The notes beneath the pieces were generated by a model. It saw only the letters and a program-made list of their open reading frames with translations, was not told where the DNA came from and made no database searches. Below, piece by piece: positions 54,148-63,374 of a stretch of DNA of 64,000 nucleotides. The first letter of the stretch is position 1; every line of letters begins with the position of its first letter. The position numbers were made by a program, and so were the translations under genes. This stretch comes from Prochlorococcus sp. AG-347-I21 (lineage in GTDB: Bacteria > Cyanobacteriota > Cyanobacteriia > PCC-6307 > Cyanobiaceae): positions 1-64,000 of the forward strand of contig QCBP01000008.1 of assembly GCA_003279055.1 (NCBI GenBank). The letters are read 5' to 3'.

Positions 54148-55257
54148 TTAGCCCTGTGTCGCTGGTGATTTAAAAGATTTGTTTGACTCGGGATTATTTA
54201 TTAGTTTTCCAAAGACCATTCTTCCAGTGGGAGTTTGTAATGCTCCTGTGATAACAATATCTAATCTGCTTCCCACAAAATTCTTTGCTTCATCAATAAC
54301 AACCATTGTGCCATCATCTAAATATCCAATACCTTGCATTTTTTCTTTGCCTTCTCTCACTATTTTTATATTAAGTGATTCTCCTGGTTGTACTTCTGGC
54401 CTTAAAGCAATAACTAAATCACTCAAATTCATAACTTTTAATTCTTTGACTTCTGCAATCTGAGAAAGATTATAATCAGCCGTAATTAAAGTTCCTGTCA
54501 TATCCTCAGTAATTTTTAAGAGTTTTTCATCTACCCCACTACCTTCATACTTTGTTGGGTTTATTACAAGTCTTCTCCCATATAAATCTCTTAATTCTTT
54601 TAGCAATTTTAGACCTCTTCTTCCTTTCGACCTTTTTTCATTACTACTTGAGTCAGCTAAAGTTTGTAATTCATCAATTACACTTTGAGCAACAATTAAT
54701 TGGCCTTCCAATAAGCCACAACTTAATAGGCCATTGATTCTTCCATCAATAATTACGCTAGTATCTAGAATTTTTGGACTTGCAGCAGGGAGGATTCCTT
54801 CATTTACTAGATATGCATCTGTATTATTTGGATTAAATAATCTCAACAATGTCCTTCCATGTGTATCTGCTAACTTATAACCAAGCACACCAAAGAAAAT
54901 GTTGCTTAATATGGCCGCTAATGGTTTTGCGAAAAAAACCTCTCTAGGAAAGGGAATTAATAGTATTGGGGCAAGTAGGAGATTCGCAACAAGTAATCCT
55001 AAAATTAATCCAACGGATCTACTTATTAGTAAGTCCGTAGGCATTGTTCTTATTTGATCAAGAAACGTCTTTCTAAGTTGAAGAAATACAAAACCAGCTG
55101 CTAATCCTACAAAAAAACCAATTATTGCTAAAACAATTCTAAAACCTTCTACATTAGATACCTGTTTGAGTATGTCCACTGGCAATAAATCAACACCAAG
55201 CCATCCTGAAGCAGCCCCAGACAATACAAATAAAATTAATACTAAGATATCTGTCAT
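54148..55257 (-). CDS. PIN-TRAM domain membrane protein (YacL-like)
   Basis: Four N-terminal membrane spans (about 3-20, 39-60, 82-105, 113-127) lead to a PIN domain (about 160-270) with KILDTSVIIDGRI and TLITADYNLSQIAE. Then comes a TRAM domain (about 290-350) with LKIVREGKEKMQGIGYLDDGTMVV. The acidic residues of PIN nucleases (Asp in DTSVIIDG, Asp in TADYN) are present. This resembles Bacillus YacL. It could be a membrane-bound RNase. It is 31 bases upstream of clpR. Confidence 0.88.
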   Translation of the reverse strand: MTDILVLILFVLSGAASGWLGVDLLPVDILKQVSNVEGFRIVLAIIGFFVGLAAGFVFLQLRKTFLDQIRTMPTDLLISRSVGLILGLLVANLLLAPILLIPFPREVFFAKPLAAILSNIFFGVLGYKLADTHGRTLLRLFNPNNTDAYLVNEGILPAASPKILDTSVIIDGRINGLLSCGLLEGQLIVAQSVIDELQTLADSSSNEKRSKGRRGLKLLKELRDLYGRRLVINPTKYEGSGVDEKLLKITEDMTGTLITADYNLSQIAEVKELKVMNLSDLVIALRPEVQPGESLNIKIVREGKEKMQGIGYLDDGTMVVIDEAKNFVGSRLDIVITGALQTPTGRMVFGKLINNPESNKSFKSPATQG

Positions 55258-55353
55258 ATCTATAATCTACTAGGATTTATTAATTGAGTAAATAAGGATT
55301 TTGTTTTTTTCGGTCCTTAATACTTTTTTGGAGCGTAAAAATGAATTTAGATT

Positions 55354-56577
55354 ATGAATAAGTTTCCAAGAAGTGCTTATGTGCACATACCTTTTTGCCA
55401 CAGAAGGTGTTTTTATTGTGATTTTGCAGTTATTCCATTAGGAAACAAAGTTGAAACTTTAAAAGGTTATGGCAGCAAAACTGTTCAAGAATATTTGCAA
55501 TTTTTATTTAAAGAAATATTGTCAATTGAGCATAAATCACCTCTGTCTACAATTTATATAGGAGGTGGGACTCCATCAATTTTAGATCCAACGCAAATCA
55601 AAGAATTAATTGATCTTTTTAAAGAAAATTATGGAATTGACTATGGTGCTGAAATTACTATGGAGGTTGATCCAGCTAGTTTTACTCAAGATGATCTTTT
55701 TGGATTTATAAATGCTGGGATAAATAGATTTAGTCTTGGAGTCCAAAGTTTTAATAATCAGATACTTCAAAAGTCTGGAAGGCGACATTCTAAAGAAGAT
55801 GCAGAAAAATCTTGTTTATGGTTGAAGAGAGAATTTGATTCTGGTTTAATAAAAAGTTGGAGTTTAGATTTAATTCAGAACTTGCCACTTAGTGGATTTA
55901 AAGAATGGCAACATGACTTAAAAAAAGCGATAACATTTTCACCACCGCATCTATCTATCTACGATTTAAATATTGAAAATGGCACTGTTTTTAAAAAATT
56001 AATCAGTTTAGGAAAATTAAAACTCCCAAGTGATGAAGAAGCTTTTAGAAACAGTGAATCAACCCATTTAATTTTAAAAAACTCAGGTTATTCAAGATAT
56101 GAAATCTCAAACTATTGCCTTCCGCGACATCAATCGAGACATAATAGAGTTTATTGGAGTGGTTTAGGCTGGTGGAGTTTTGGTCAAGGTTCAACTAGTT
56201 CGCCTTGGGGGGAAAAGTTTACTAGGCCAAGAGTTAGCAAAGAATATCAAGAATGGGTGCTTAGACAATATGAACTTAATTTAGATTTATCACTAACTAA
56301 TAAGGGGTTTGTCTACAAAGAACTTGATGAAAAAATAATGTTGGGATTAAGACTCAAAGAGGGTGTAGATATCAAAGCAGTGTTTAAAGAACAAAACTGG
56401 GAAAACAAAAAATTTGAAAGCAATTTGAATAAATTACTTGAAAAATGGGAAAGATTTCTTGAAAGTGGACTTTTAGTGAAAAAGGGGAATAGATTCTTTT
56501 TAAGCGATCCAAAAGGAATGGAGCTTAGCAATCAAGTTCTTATTTCCATGTTTAGGTGGTGGGATGAGATTAGTTAA
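55354..56577 (+). CDS. hemW: heme chaperone HemW (radical SAM)
   Basis: HemW is a HemN-like radical SAM protein that delivers heme rather than oxidising coproporphyrinogen. The 4Fe-4S site is CHRRCFYC (Cys15, Cys19, Cys22). Also seen are TIYIGGGTPSIL and NRFSLGVQSFNNQIL, and the C-terminal HemN-like region (about 300-405) with RLKEGVDIKAVF. The length of 407 is normal. It is divergent from the PIN-TRAM gene and 97 bases away. Confidence 0.9.
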   Translation: MNKFPRSAYVHIPFCHRRCFYCDFAVIPLGNKVETLKGYGSKTVQEYLQFLFKEILSIEHKSPLSTIYIGGGTPSILDPTQIKELIDLFKENYGIDYGAEITMEVDPASFTQDDLFGFINAGINRFSLGVQSFNNQILQKSGRRHSKEDAEKSCLWLKREFDSGLIKSWSLDLIQNLPLSGFKEWQHDLKKAITFSPPHLSIYDLNIENGTVFKKLISLGKLKLPSDEEAFRNSESTHLILKNSGYSRYEISNYCLPRHQSRHNRVYWSGLGWWSFGQGSTSSPWGEKFTRPRVSKEYQEWVLRQYELNLDLSLTNKGFVYKELDEKIMLGLRLKEGVDIKAVFKEQNWENKKFESNLNKLLEKWERFLESGLLVKKGNRFFLSDPKGMELSNQVLISMFRWWDEIS

Positions 56578-56747
56578 GATTAACAATATCCTTATGGTCA
56601 CAAAAAACTATTGGTATAAATACTATTCAGGTGATTTTAGATGAATTTATAAACTCCTGAAAAAACTTCTTTAAAAAAGGATGAAGCAAATCTAGGCAAT
56701 AAAATAATTCTAAATTGATAAAAATTGGAGAGATTAAACACTTGTTT

Positions 56748-56960
56748 TTAAAGCTTATGTTTATGCATCTTACATGGCATCCATTTATTTCCCATTTGAT
56801 GAGCTCCTTCGCAACCAAATTTATGGGCTTCTTTTTCTGACTGTTCTCAGGTATCCAATAACATTGGCATTCTCATTTCTTTTTCTACAGGTTTATTTGA
56901 ACATCCCAATGTAAGAATTGTCATCGAAATAAAAGTAATAAGAGAAATAGAGTTTTTCAA
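56748..56960 (-). pseudogene. DUF3721-like lipoprotein broken by an in-frame TGA
   Basis: From TTG 56960 the frame reads a lipoprotein signal (hydrophobic core ending LTLGC at codon 20), then SNKPVEKEMRMPM and an in-frame TGA (56847-56849) at codon 38. Reading on after it gives EKEAHKFGCEGAHQMGNKWMPCKMH, a strong DUF3721 pattern with its two Cys. The TGA stands where a Trp codon would fit. The gene is probably a recent pseudogene; read-through or sequencing error are other options. Confidence 0.62.
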
Positions 56961-57088
56961 AATCAATATATTAATTAAAGGAATATATTATGAAATTTCT
57001 TTTGAAATTTGTAAAAATAAATTTTGAAACAAAAATCTATCGATTAAAAATCGAACTAAATTAAAGGTTATAACAATCCTCTTTTAAA

Positions 57089-57175
57089 ATGTCTATAAAT
57101 ACATTCCTTTTGCTTTTATTAGTTATTGCAAACTATACAAACTTAGTTTTAAATATCAAAAATAAAAGAAAATAA
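57089..57175 (+). CDS. 28-residue hydrophobic peptide (putative)
   Basis: An ATG frame encodes MSINTFLLLLLVIANYTNL and ends in a basic KNKRK tail, one membrane span with an inside-positive C-terminus. The stretch from 56578 to 57262 otherwise holds only the decayed lipoprotein gene. It is too short for certainty. Confidence 0.35.
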   Translation: MSINTFLLLLLVIANYTNLVLNIKNKRK

Positions 57176-57262
57176 AACGCTTAAAAGATACTATATATTC
57201 TGCTAAGCCTTAGTTAATAAAATGTTGTTAAGGAATTAGACTTTAGGGCAAAATGAATTGGG

Positions 57263-58036
57263 CTAGTTAAGTCTTTCAGAGTCTACCCATTCTTTTAGTT
57301 TATCTTTAAATAATTCCTTCCCTTTAATAATAGGTTGGCAAAATGGTGGTTGATCATCATTGAGGCCTAACAAATCTGCAGTAACTCTTACTTGCCCATC
57401 GCAATAATTACCTGCACCAATACCTATTGTAGGAATTGTTAAAGTATTTTTTATTTCTTTAGCAAGCAAATCAGGAATATGTTCAAGAACTATTGAAAAA
57501 CATCCCAATTCTTGAAGAGTAGAAGCCTCTTTTTTGATTTTTTCTTGGCTTTCGAGGCTTTCTCCTTGTTTCTTTAATCCAAGATTAAGATAACTTTGTG
57601 GTGTAAGACCTATATGACCCATAACAGGGATTCCCATTCTTATTAATCTAGAAATAACTTTTTGTATTTCTGGTTCAGCTCCTTCTACTTTTACAGCTTT
57701 TGCATAAGTGCTCTGAATGATTTTTCCTGCATACTCAACAGCTTTATCCTCACCACATTGGTAAGTCAGAAATGGCATATCTGAAACGACTAAGGGTTGT
57801 TCCTCAATTTTTTTCTTAAATCCTCTTGAAACAGCATTAGTATGATAGATGATGTTTTCTAAAGTTAATGGCAATGTTGATTTGTATCCCAAGCAGACCA
57901 TTGCTAATGAATCGCCTACTAGTACGAGATCAACATTTGCTTGTTCTGCTATAGATCCTGATATAGAGTCCCATGCAGTAAGCGCAATGATTTTGCGAGA
58001 TTTTTTTTTATAATTAACTAGGTCTGAAGGTAACAT
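57263..58036 (-). CDS. panB: ketopantoate hydroxymethyltransferase
   Basis: PanB makes ketopantoate from ketoisovalerate for pantothenate and CoA. Seen: the metal-site VLVGDSLAMVCLGYKST with Asp, VVSDMPFLTYQ, VKVEGAE, GHIGLTPQSYLNLG and the GIGAGNYCDGQV region. 257 residues is normal. It stands alone between a small-gene gap and the SRP RNA gene. The TIM barrel is complete. Confidence 0.95.
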   Translation of the reverse strand: MLPSDLVNYKKKSRKIIALTAWDSISGSIAEQANVDLVLVGDSLAMVCLGYKSTLPLTLENIIYHTNAVSRGFKKKIEEQPLVVSDMPFLTYQCGEDKAVEYAGKIIQSTYAKAVKVEGAEPEIQKVISRLIRMGIPVMGHIGLTPQSYLNLGLKKQGESLESQEKIKKEASTLQELGCFSIVLEHIPDLLAKEIKNTLTIPTIGIGAGNYCDGQVRVTADLLGLNDDQPPFCQPIIKGKELFKDKLKEWVDSERLN

Positions 58037-58083
58037 AATTAATTTATGTATCTTTTTTAATCAAGAATTGCTAATATGCTTTT

Positions 58084-58177
58084 GACTCGGCCTTTCGCGG
58101 TTTTAACGCCTAAACCTGGTCAGGACCGGAAGGTAGCAGCCACAAGGGATGCTTGAGGCAGGCGAGATAACCGAGTC
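58084..58177 (+). ncRNA. ffs: signal recognition particle RNA (4.5S)
   Basis: The closing stem GACTCGG pairs with CCGAGTC. The core GGTCAGGACCGGAAGGTAGC matches the conserved SRP helix 8 with its GGAA tetraloop and the asymmetric bulge bound by Ffh. At about 94-100 nt it is the short bacterial type. It is on the plus strand between panB and ftsZ, both minus strand. Confidence 0.96.
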
Positions 58178-58192
58178 ACTCTATTTTACCTT

Positions 58193-59308
58193 TTAACCCA
58201 TATCTTTTTTATTTTGCCTTAATCTCAAAAACTCAGGAATATTGGCTCCTGTTTCTTTATTTTCTGAAAAATTATATAAGGGTTGATTAGATAATCTGTT
58301 TTTTATTCTTTGCTGGTTTAATGGTTGGGTGGTTTCAAATCCTGTAGCTATTACAGTAACTTGTATCTCCCCTTCCATTGCCTCGTCGACAACTGCACCA
58401 ACAATAATATTTGCTTCTTGATCAACAACATCATAAATAATTTCAGATGCGGAGGTCATGTCTTCTAAAGTCATGTCTTTGCCACCAGTAATATTTATAA
58501 CGCAGCCTTTAGCTCCATCAATTCTAGCTGCTTCTAATAAAGGACTATTCATTGCTGCCTGTGCTGCCTCTATAGCTCTCGATCTTCCTGAACCTATACC
58601 TATTCCGAGAAGAGCAGTGCCAGCTTCTGTCATAACTGATCTTACGTCTGCAAAATCAACATTAACTAATCCTGGGCAAGTAATTATGTCACTAATGCCT
58701 TTGACGCCCATCCTTAGAACATCATCAGCATTCCTAAATGCTTCTTGTAGTGGAGCTCCCGCTATAACGTCTTTTAATCGGTCATTTGGAATAACTATAA
58801 GAGTATCGACGTTTTCAGCTAGTCTTGCAATACCTTCCTCTGCTTGACGCATTCTTCTTTTCCCTTCGAAAGAAAATGGTTTGGTTACTATACCTACTGT
58901 TAGAGCTCCACTTTGTTTGGCTACTTCTGCAACAACGGGAGCTGCACCTGTACCAGTCCCTCCACCCATTCCAGCGGCTATAAAAACTAAATCAGATCCT
59001 TCTAAAGCTTGTTGAAGCTCTTCTTTGGATTCTTCGGCTGCTTTTTGCCCAATACTTGGATTCCCACCTGCACCTAAACCTCTAGTGAGGTTTTGTCCAA
59101 GTTGAACCCTACTCTCTGCAGAAGATTGAAGAAGGGCTTGTGCATCGGTATTAAGAACTCTAAATGAAACACCTTCTAGATCACTATTTATCATTCTGTT
59201 GACTGCATTACTGCCACCACCACCTACACCAATAACTTCTATTTTGGCGTTTTGGCTTGGAAGGATTTCTTTCGATTGATCAAAGTTTGGATTGTTACCG
59301 AAGCTCAT
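58193..59308 (-). CDS. ftsZ: cell division protein FtsZ
   Basis: FtsZ is the tubulin-like GTPase of the division ring. [12 protein letters not shown] is at the N-terminus, the GTP-binding [11 protein letters not shown] at 115-125, and the T7 loop NVDFADV with its catalytic Asp is seen. The short N-terminal tail (about 1-20) is polar and the C-terminal conserved peptide ends [11 protein letters not shown]. 371 residues is normal. No ftsA is adjacent, which is usual in cyanobacteria, where SepF (gene at 19.1 kb) takes the anchoring role. Confidence 0.97.
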   Translation of the reverse strand: MSFGNNPNFDQSKEILPSQNAKIEVIGVGGGGSNAVNRMINSDLEGVSFRVLNTDAQALLQSSAESRVQLGQNLTRGLGAGGNPSIGQKAAEESKEELQQALEGSDLVFIAAGMGGGTGTGAAPVVAEVAKQSGALTVGIVTKPFSFEGKRRMRQAEEGIARLAENVDTLIVIPNDRLKDVIAGAPLQEAFRNADDVLRMGVKGISDIITCPGLVNVDFADVRSVMTEAGTALLGIGIGSGRSRAIEAAQAAMNSPLLEAARIDGAKGCVINITGGKDMTLEDMTSASEIIYDVVDQEANIIVGAVVDEAMEGEIQVTVIATGFETTQPLNQQRIKNRLSNQPLYNFSENKETGANIPEFLRLRQNKKDMG

Positions 59309-59485
59309 CTCTTAATAGGAATCTAATACTAATATTGGGTGCATTATGAACTTACTGAGCTCATCTGTAGGAATTTGTTGAGGAAAATCCTAAAAATATT
59401 TATTTATTAAATATTTTGATTAATGCAAAACCCATATCAACACTACATTAATTAAAAAAGATTACTCAAAATCCTTTTTCAAATA

Positions 59486-60211
59486 TTAGGGTTTGAACAC
59501 TTTTATTTTTGGGTTGTCTAAATTAGTAAGGTCAATATTATCTATTTTTTTTGAAAAGCTATTTTTCTTAAATTCATTTTTAAGATTATTGATTTTCTGA
59601 AATTGATAGTTGATTAAATTTGAATTAAATCCTAAGAATATTGTTTTTAAATCTTTTTCCTCAACAGTTAGAAACCCATCGGATGCAAAAGTTATTTTAA
59701 CTATCTCTAATTCATAATTCTCTATTGCGACAAAAATTTCAGATAATATTTTTTTAAATTTTTCTTTCCACCCAAAAACTTTTATGGTTAATTTATTCAA
59801 ATTTTTTCCATCCACATTTTGTTTATTTATAAAAATCCCATCTTTATCAATGAAGCCTAATATTTTTTTGTCGTTTAATATTCTCTCACCGTAAGCTATA
59901 GGAATTCTCGAATTAATATGAACTTTCAAACCAAAAGGAAATAATGCTCTGTTTACAGAGACATTCTTGAGAGATAAATTTTGTTTTAACTCTTTTTCTA
60001 ACAAATTAGTTTCAACAAAAATTAATCGGATCGGAAAATTTAAAGATGTATTTTTTATCACATCATTCTGCGAAAATAATTCACTACCAGAAATTCTAAT
60101 GTCCTGTGTATTTACTTTTTTGAGAGTTTTTATGCTTAGAAAGCTTGTTAAAAATAAAAATGAAATTAGAAAAAAAAAGCTTCTATTTTTTATTCTTTTT
60201 TGGTTTTTCAC
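59486..60211 (-). CDS. ftsQ: cell division protein FtsQ/DivIB
   Basis: The 241-residue single-pass protein has a short basic N-terminus (KNQKRIKNRS), one span (about 11-29) and a POTRA domain (about 35-100) with DIRISGSELFSQNDV. A beta domain follows to the end. It is a bitopic divisome linker. Identification rests on this layout and its position between ddl and ftsZ, not on strong sequence motifs. It overlaps the upstream gene by 4 bases. Confidence 0.85.
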   Translation of the reverse strand: MKNQKRIKNRSFFFLISFLFLTSFLSIKTLKKVNTQDIRISGSELFSQNDVIKNTSLNFPIRLIFVETNLLEKELKQNLSLKNVSVNRALFPFGLKVHINSRIPIAYGERILNDKKILGFIDKDGIFINKQNVDGKNLNKLTIKVFGWKEKFKKILSEIFVAIENYELEIVKITFASDGFLTVEEKDLKTIFLGFNSNLINYQFQKINNLKNEFKKNSFSKKIDNIDLTNLDNPKIKVFKP

Positions 60212-60618
60212 AAATCACATCGAGCTTTTTCCATCAGTTGGTCCATCCATTCTCTAGCTTGCTCTGCATCTGAAAATGGTACATCCATCTCTTTACCATC
60301 CCCCACTAATCTCAACCTGCACTTACCTTGAGATTCACTTGTTAGAGGAGCTTCTCCTGAAGTTAGTGCCATTAATTCAACTAATTCTAGTTTCTTGATT
60401 GTAAAACAATCTTTTTCTTCAAATTTACCAGCTTCAAATGCGCTCCACTTTAACTCCCCATCTTTTAAAAAGGCTGCACCTGAACTATCTAACTTGCACA
60501 GTTCAGAATCAATCGCCCAACTTCTAAAAAGATTTTGCCTTCTCCTTTCTAACCATCCAAGTGCAGTTAATAAAATGAAGATAAAAAGTAATGGTAACCA
60601 AAGCAGTCCATGCAACAT
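60208..60618 (-). CDS. conserved-looking single-pass membrane protein
   Basis: The 136-residue protein has one N-terminal span (HGLLWLPLLFIFILLTALG) and a cytoplasmic-type basic segment ERRRQNLFRSW. A soluble beta-rich domain (about 40-136) follows, with CRLRLVGDGKEMDVPFSDAEQAREW. Its gene is coupled to ftsQ by a 4-base overlap and lies 10 bases after ddl, so a role in division or wall synthesis is likely but unproved. I do not recognise a named family. Confidence 0.72.
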   Translation of the reverse strand: MLHGLLWLPLLFIFILLTALGWLERRRQNLFRSWAIDSELCKLDSSGAAFLKDGELKWSAFEAGKFEEKDCFTIKKLELVELMALTSGEAPLTSESQGKCRLRLVGDGKEMDVPFSDAEQAREWMDQLMEKARCDL

Positions 60619-60628
60619 TTGATTTAAA

Positions 60629-61696
60629 TTACAAATCTAAAGATATATCTACCAGTTTAGCCACAAGTTGTTCAATTTTTAAACCTGAAGCTTCCCAAAG
60701 CATTGGAAACATACTGTTTTTTGTAAAACCAGGAATTGTATTTATTTCATTTAGCAAAATTTTATTTGAAGATTTTTCTAAAAAGAAATCTACTCTTGCA
60801 AAACCGAAAATATTTAGTGCTCTACAACTTTTAATAGCAATTTCTTTAATTTCTTTTGTGATTTTAGAATCTATTTTGGCTGGGATAATTATTTTATTAT
60901 TTGAGTGATATTTTGAATCGTAATCATACCAATCACTTTCGTAATTGACCTCGCCTATCTCAGAGGTTAAGAGTTTTGAATTCCCAATTATCCCGCATTC
61001 AATCTCCCTTACCTCTAAACCTTCCTCTATTAAGATTCTTGAATCTATTCCCCGAGCCTTTTCTAATGCTTGTAATATTTCTGATTCATTTTTGACTTTA
61101 GAGATGCCAAGAGATGATCCAGAGTTCGATGGTTTAACAAAAACAGGAAATTTTAATTTTTTTAAAATTTCATTAATTATTTTATTTTTTACTTGCTTAT
61201 CGTTGAGATCTTCATTTTGAAAAAATAGATAATTAACTTGTGGAAGTTTAAGATTTGAGAAAATTGTTTTCATCAATATTTTATCCATTCCAAGTGCAGA
61301 GCCAATAATCCCACATCCGACTAAAGGTTTATTTGTAAACCTAAGTAAGCCATGAATTGATCCGTCTTCACCATTAAATCCATGTAAAAGAGGAAACCAA
61401 ACATCAACATCTTGAAATTCAATTCCGTCAAGGAAGTTAATTTTTTTTTGATTAAAAATTTCTGGTTTATTTGTTTTATTGTTTTTAATTCCACCAATTA
61501 GTATCTTTTCTGAGAGATGACAATCAAGCCAATCTCCATATTTGTTTATGTAAAAGGTTTTAACTTTATAGCGTTCTTGGTTTATTTCTGAATTAAAAGC
61601 TTGAAAAACTGTTTTTGCAGAGGATATCGATACTTCATGTTCATTGGAATTACCACCAAATATTAAACCAATACATTTTTTTTGCCCCCCTATCAT
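60629..61696 (-). CDS. ddl: D-alanine-D-alanine ligase
   Basis: Ddl makes the D-Ala-D-Ala dipeptide of peptidoglycan. The ATP-grasp site shows GLIFGGNSNEHEVSISSAKTV at the N-terminus, FVKPSNSGSSLGISKV in the centre, and the end ARVDFFLEK with NEINTIPGFTKNSMFP. Length 355 is normal. It is 9 bases behind miaB and leads into the division cluster. Confidence 0.95.
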   Translation of the reverse strand: MIGGQKKCIGLIFGGNSNEHEVSISSAKTVFQAFNSEINQERYKVKTFYINKYGDWLDCHLSEKILIGGIKNNKTNKPEIFNQKKINFLDGIEFQDVDVWFPLLHGFNGEDGSIHGLLRFTNKPLVGCGIIGSALGMDKILMKTIFSNLKLPQVNYLFFQNEDLNDKQVKNKIINEILKKLKFPVFVKPSNSGSSLGISKVKNESEILQALEKARGIDSRILIEEGLEVREIECGIIGNSKLLTSEIGEVNYESDWYDYDSKYHSNNKIIIPAKIDSKITKEIKEIAIKSCRALNIFGFARVDFFLEKSSNKILLNEINTIPGFTKNSMFPMLWEASGLKIEQLVAKLVDISLDL

Positions 61697-61705
61697 TTAA
61701 AAAGA

Positions 61706-63100
61706 TTATAAATAAAGTTCGCCTGTTAAAGAAAAAGATCTTGCTTCATTTATTTTGACATCTATCTCATCTCCTAATGAAAAATTAAAATTAATGTTTT
61801 TGGGAATCTCTACGAAAGTTAATCTATTTGTTCTAGTTCTACCCATAATTTGCGAGGAATTTTTTGGGTTTAAACCCTCAATTAAAACGCTTTCAATATT
61901 GTTGATGTATCTTTGATTTCTACTCCTAGCAGTTTTTTCGACTAAATCATTAATTTCTTGTAATCTAGCTTTTTTTATCACTTCAGAAAGTTGATTAGAC
62001 CAAACTGCTGCAGGTGTATTTGGTCTTGGAGAATATGCTGCCGTATTTACTTGATCAAAACCAATTTCTGATATTAGCTTTAATGTATCTTGATATTGTT
62101 GTTCGGTTTCTCCTGGGAAAGCAACTATTGCGTCAGCAGTGATTGATGCGTCTGGCATTAATGACCTTATATTCTCGATAATATTCTTATACTTTTTAAT
62201 AGAATATCCTCTTGACATTTGTTTTAAGATTTCATCATTTCCACTTTGGAAGGGAATATGGAAATGTTCACAGACTTTATCAAGTTCATCACAAGCTTGA
62301 ATCAACCTTTTTGAAAAATATCTTGGATGACTAGTAGCAAATCTTATTCTGCGAATTCCTTTAACATCATGAATATAATATAAAAGATCAGTTAGAGTAT
62401 TTTCTTTTCTTCCCTCTTTTGTAGTTCCTGGAAGGTCTCTACCATAGGCATCAATGTTCTGACCCAAAAGAGTAATTTCTTTAAAATTATCATCAGCTAA
62501 TTTTTGAATCTCACATTTTATAGCATTTGGATATCTTGATTGCTCTTTTCCTCTTACAGAGGGGACTACACAATATGAACATCTTTCATTACATCCATAA
62601 ATGATATTAACCCAGCCACAAATAGAGCTTTCTCTTCTGGCACTTGTTATGTCTTCAGAAATGAAGGTTTCTTCTGTGGCAGCAACTTGATTACCTAAAT
62701 CCACTTTCCCCAGAAGATTCTCAAGATTATTTACGTGTTGAGGCCCCATAACCAGATCAAGTTCTGGGACTCTTCTTAATAAGGACTCGCCCTCTTGCTG
62801 AGCAAGGCAACCTGCAACAACAAGTTTTAAGTTAGGTGTTTTGTGCTTTCTTTTTGCTTGTCTTCCTAGAAAGCTATAAACTTTTTGCTCAGCATTATCT
62901 CTGATTGTGCATGTATTGTACAAGACCAAATCGGCATTTAATTCATTATCTGCTCTGGTATATCCCATCTTTTCTAATGTCCCAGCCATTCTCTCAGAAT
63001 CAGCCTTGTTCATTTGGCATCCAAATGTGGTTATCCAATAACTGCCAGTAGTTGAATTCTTTTGAGATTTTTTGTCGTCTGATTTTGTTTTTGTTAGCAC
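61706..63100 (-). CDS. miaB: tRNA-2-methylthio-N6-dimethylallyladenosine synthase
   Basis: MiaB adds the methylthio group to i6A37 of tRNA by radical SAM chemistry. Two iron-sulfur sites are seen: the auxiliary Cys28, Cys64 and Cys98, and the radical SAM set Cys170, Cys174, Cys177 (CNERCSYC). A C-terminal TRAM domain covers about 395-464. 464 residues is normal. miaE at 13.8 kb adds the later hydroxyl. It lies 72 bases downstream of tRNA-His. Confidence 0.95.
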   Translation of the reverse strand: MLTKTKSDDKKSQKNSTTGSYWITTFGCQMNKADSERMAGTLEKMGYTRADNELNADLVLYNTCTIRDNAEQKVYSFLGRQAKRKHKTPNLKLVVAGCLAQQEGESLLRRVPELDLVMGPQHVNNLENLLGKVDLGNQVAATEETFISEDITSARRESSICGWVNIIYGCNERCSYCVVPSVRGKEQSRYPNAIKCEIQKLADDNFKEITLLGQNIDAYGRDLPGTTKEGRKENTLTDLLYYIHDVKGIRRIRFATSHPRYFSKRLIQACDELDKVCEHFHIPFQSGNDEILKQMSRGYSIKKYKNIIENIRSLMPDASITADAIVAFPGETEQQYQDTLKLISEIGFDQVNTAAYSPRPNTPAAVWSNQLSEVIKKARLQEINDLVEKTARSRNQRYINNIESVLIEGLNPKNSSQIMGRTRTNRLTFVEIPKNINFNFSLGDEIDVKINEARSFSLTGELYL

Positions 63101-63172
63101 TTTGCTAGGAATTTTTTATGATTCTTTAATTCAAAATTACAAGTTAAATAATTTTGCTGCAATATTTTTGAG

Positions 63173-63246
63173 GGCGAGCGAGGGGATTCGAACCCCCGAA
63201 TAGCGGCGCCACAAGCCGCTGCCTTAACCACTTGGCGACGCCCGCC
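63173..63246 (-). tRNA. tRNA-His (GTG)
   Basis: The minus strand gives a cloverleaf with acceptor GCGGGCG/CGCTCGC and a genomically encoded G-1 (at 63246) opposite discriminator C, the identity pair of tRNA-His. The anticodon loop is CTTGTGG (GTG) and the T arm has GGTTCGAAT. No CCA is encoded. Confidence 0.95.
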
Positions 63247-63374
63247 TCACATTTATAAATTTAACAACTCAAGGGTAATTTTTCATAGTTATTTTTATCT
63301 TTTAGAGAAATTTGAATTATTTTCTAATTCAGTAAAGTTTTCTTATGATTTAAAATAAAAGAAAATCTAAAAAT

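Noticed and set aside
56627..56818. 63-codon minus-strand frame over the decayed lipoprotein
   Set aside because: It is out of frame with the recognisable DUF3721 part, and its residues look like a shadow.
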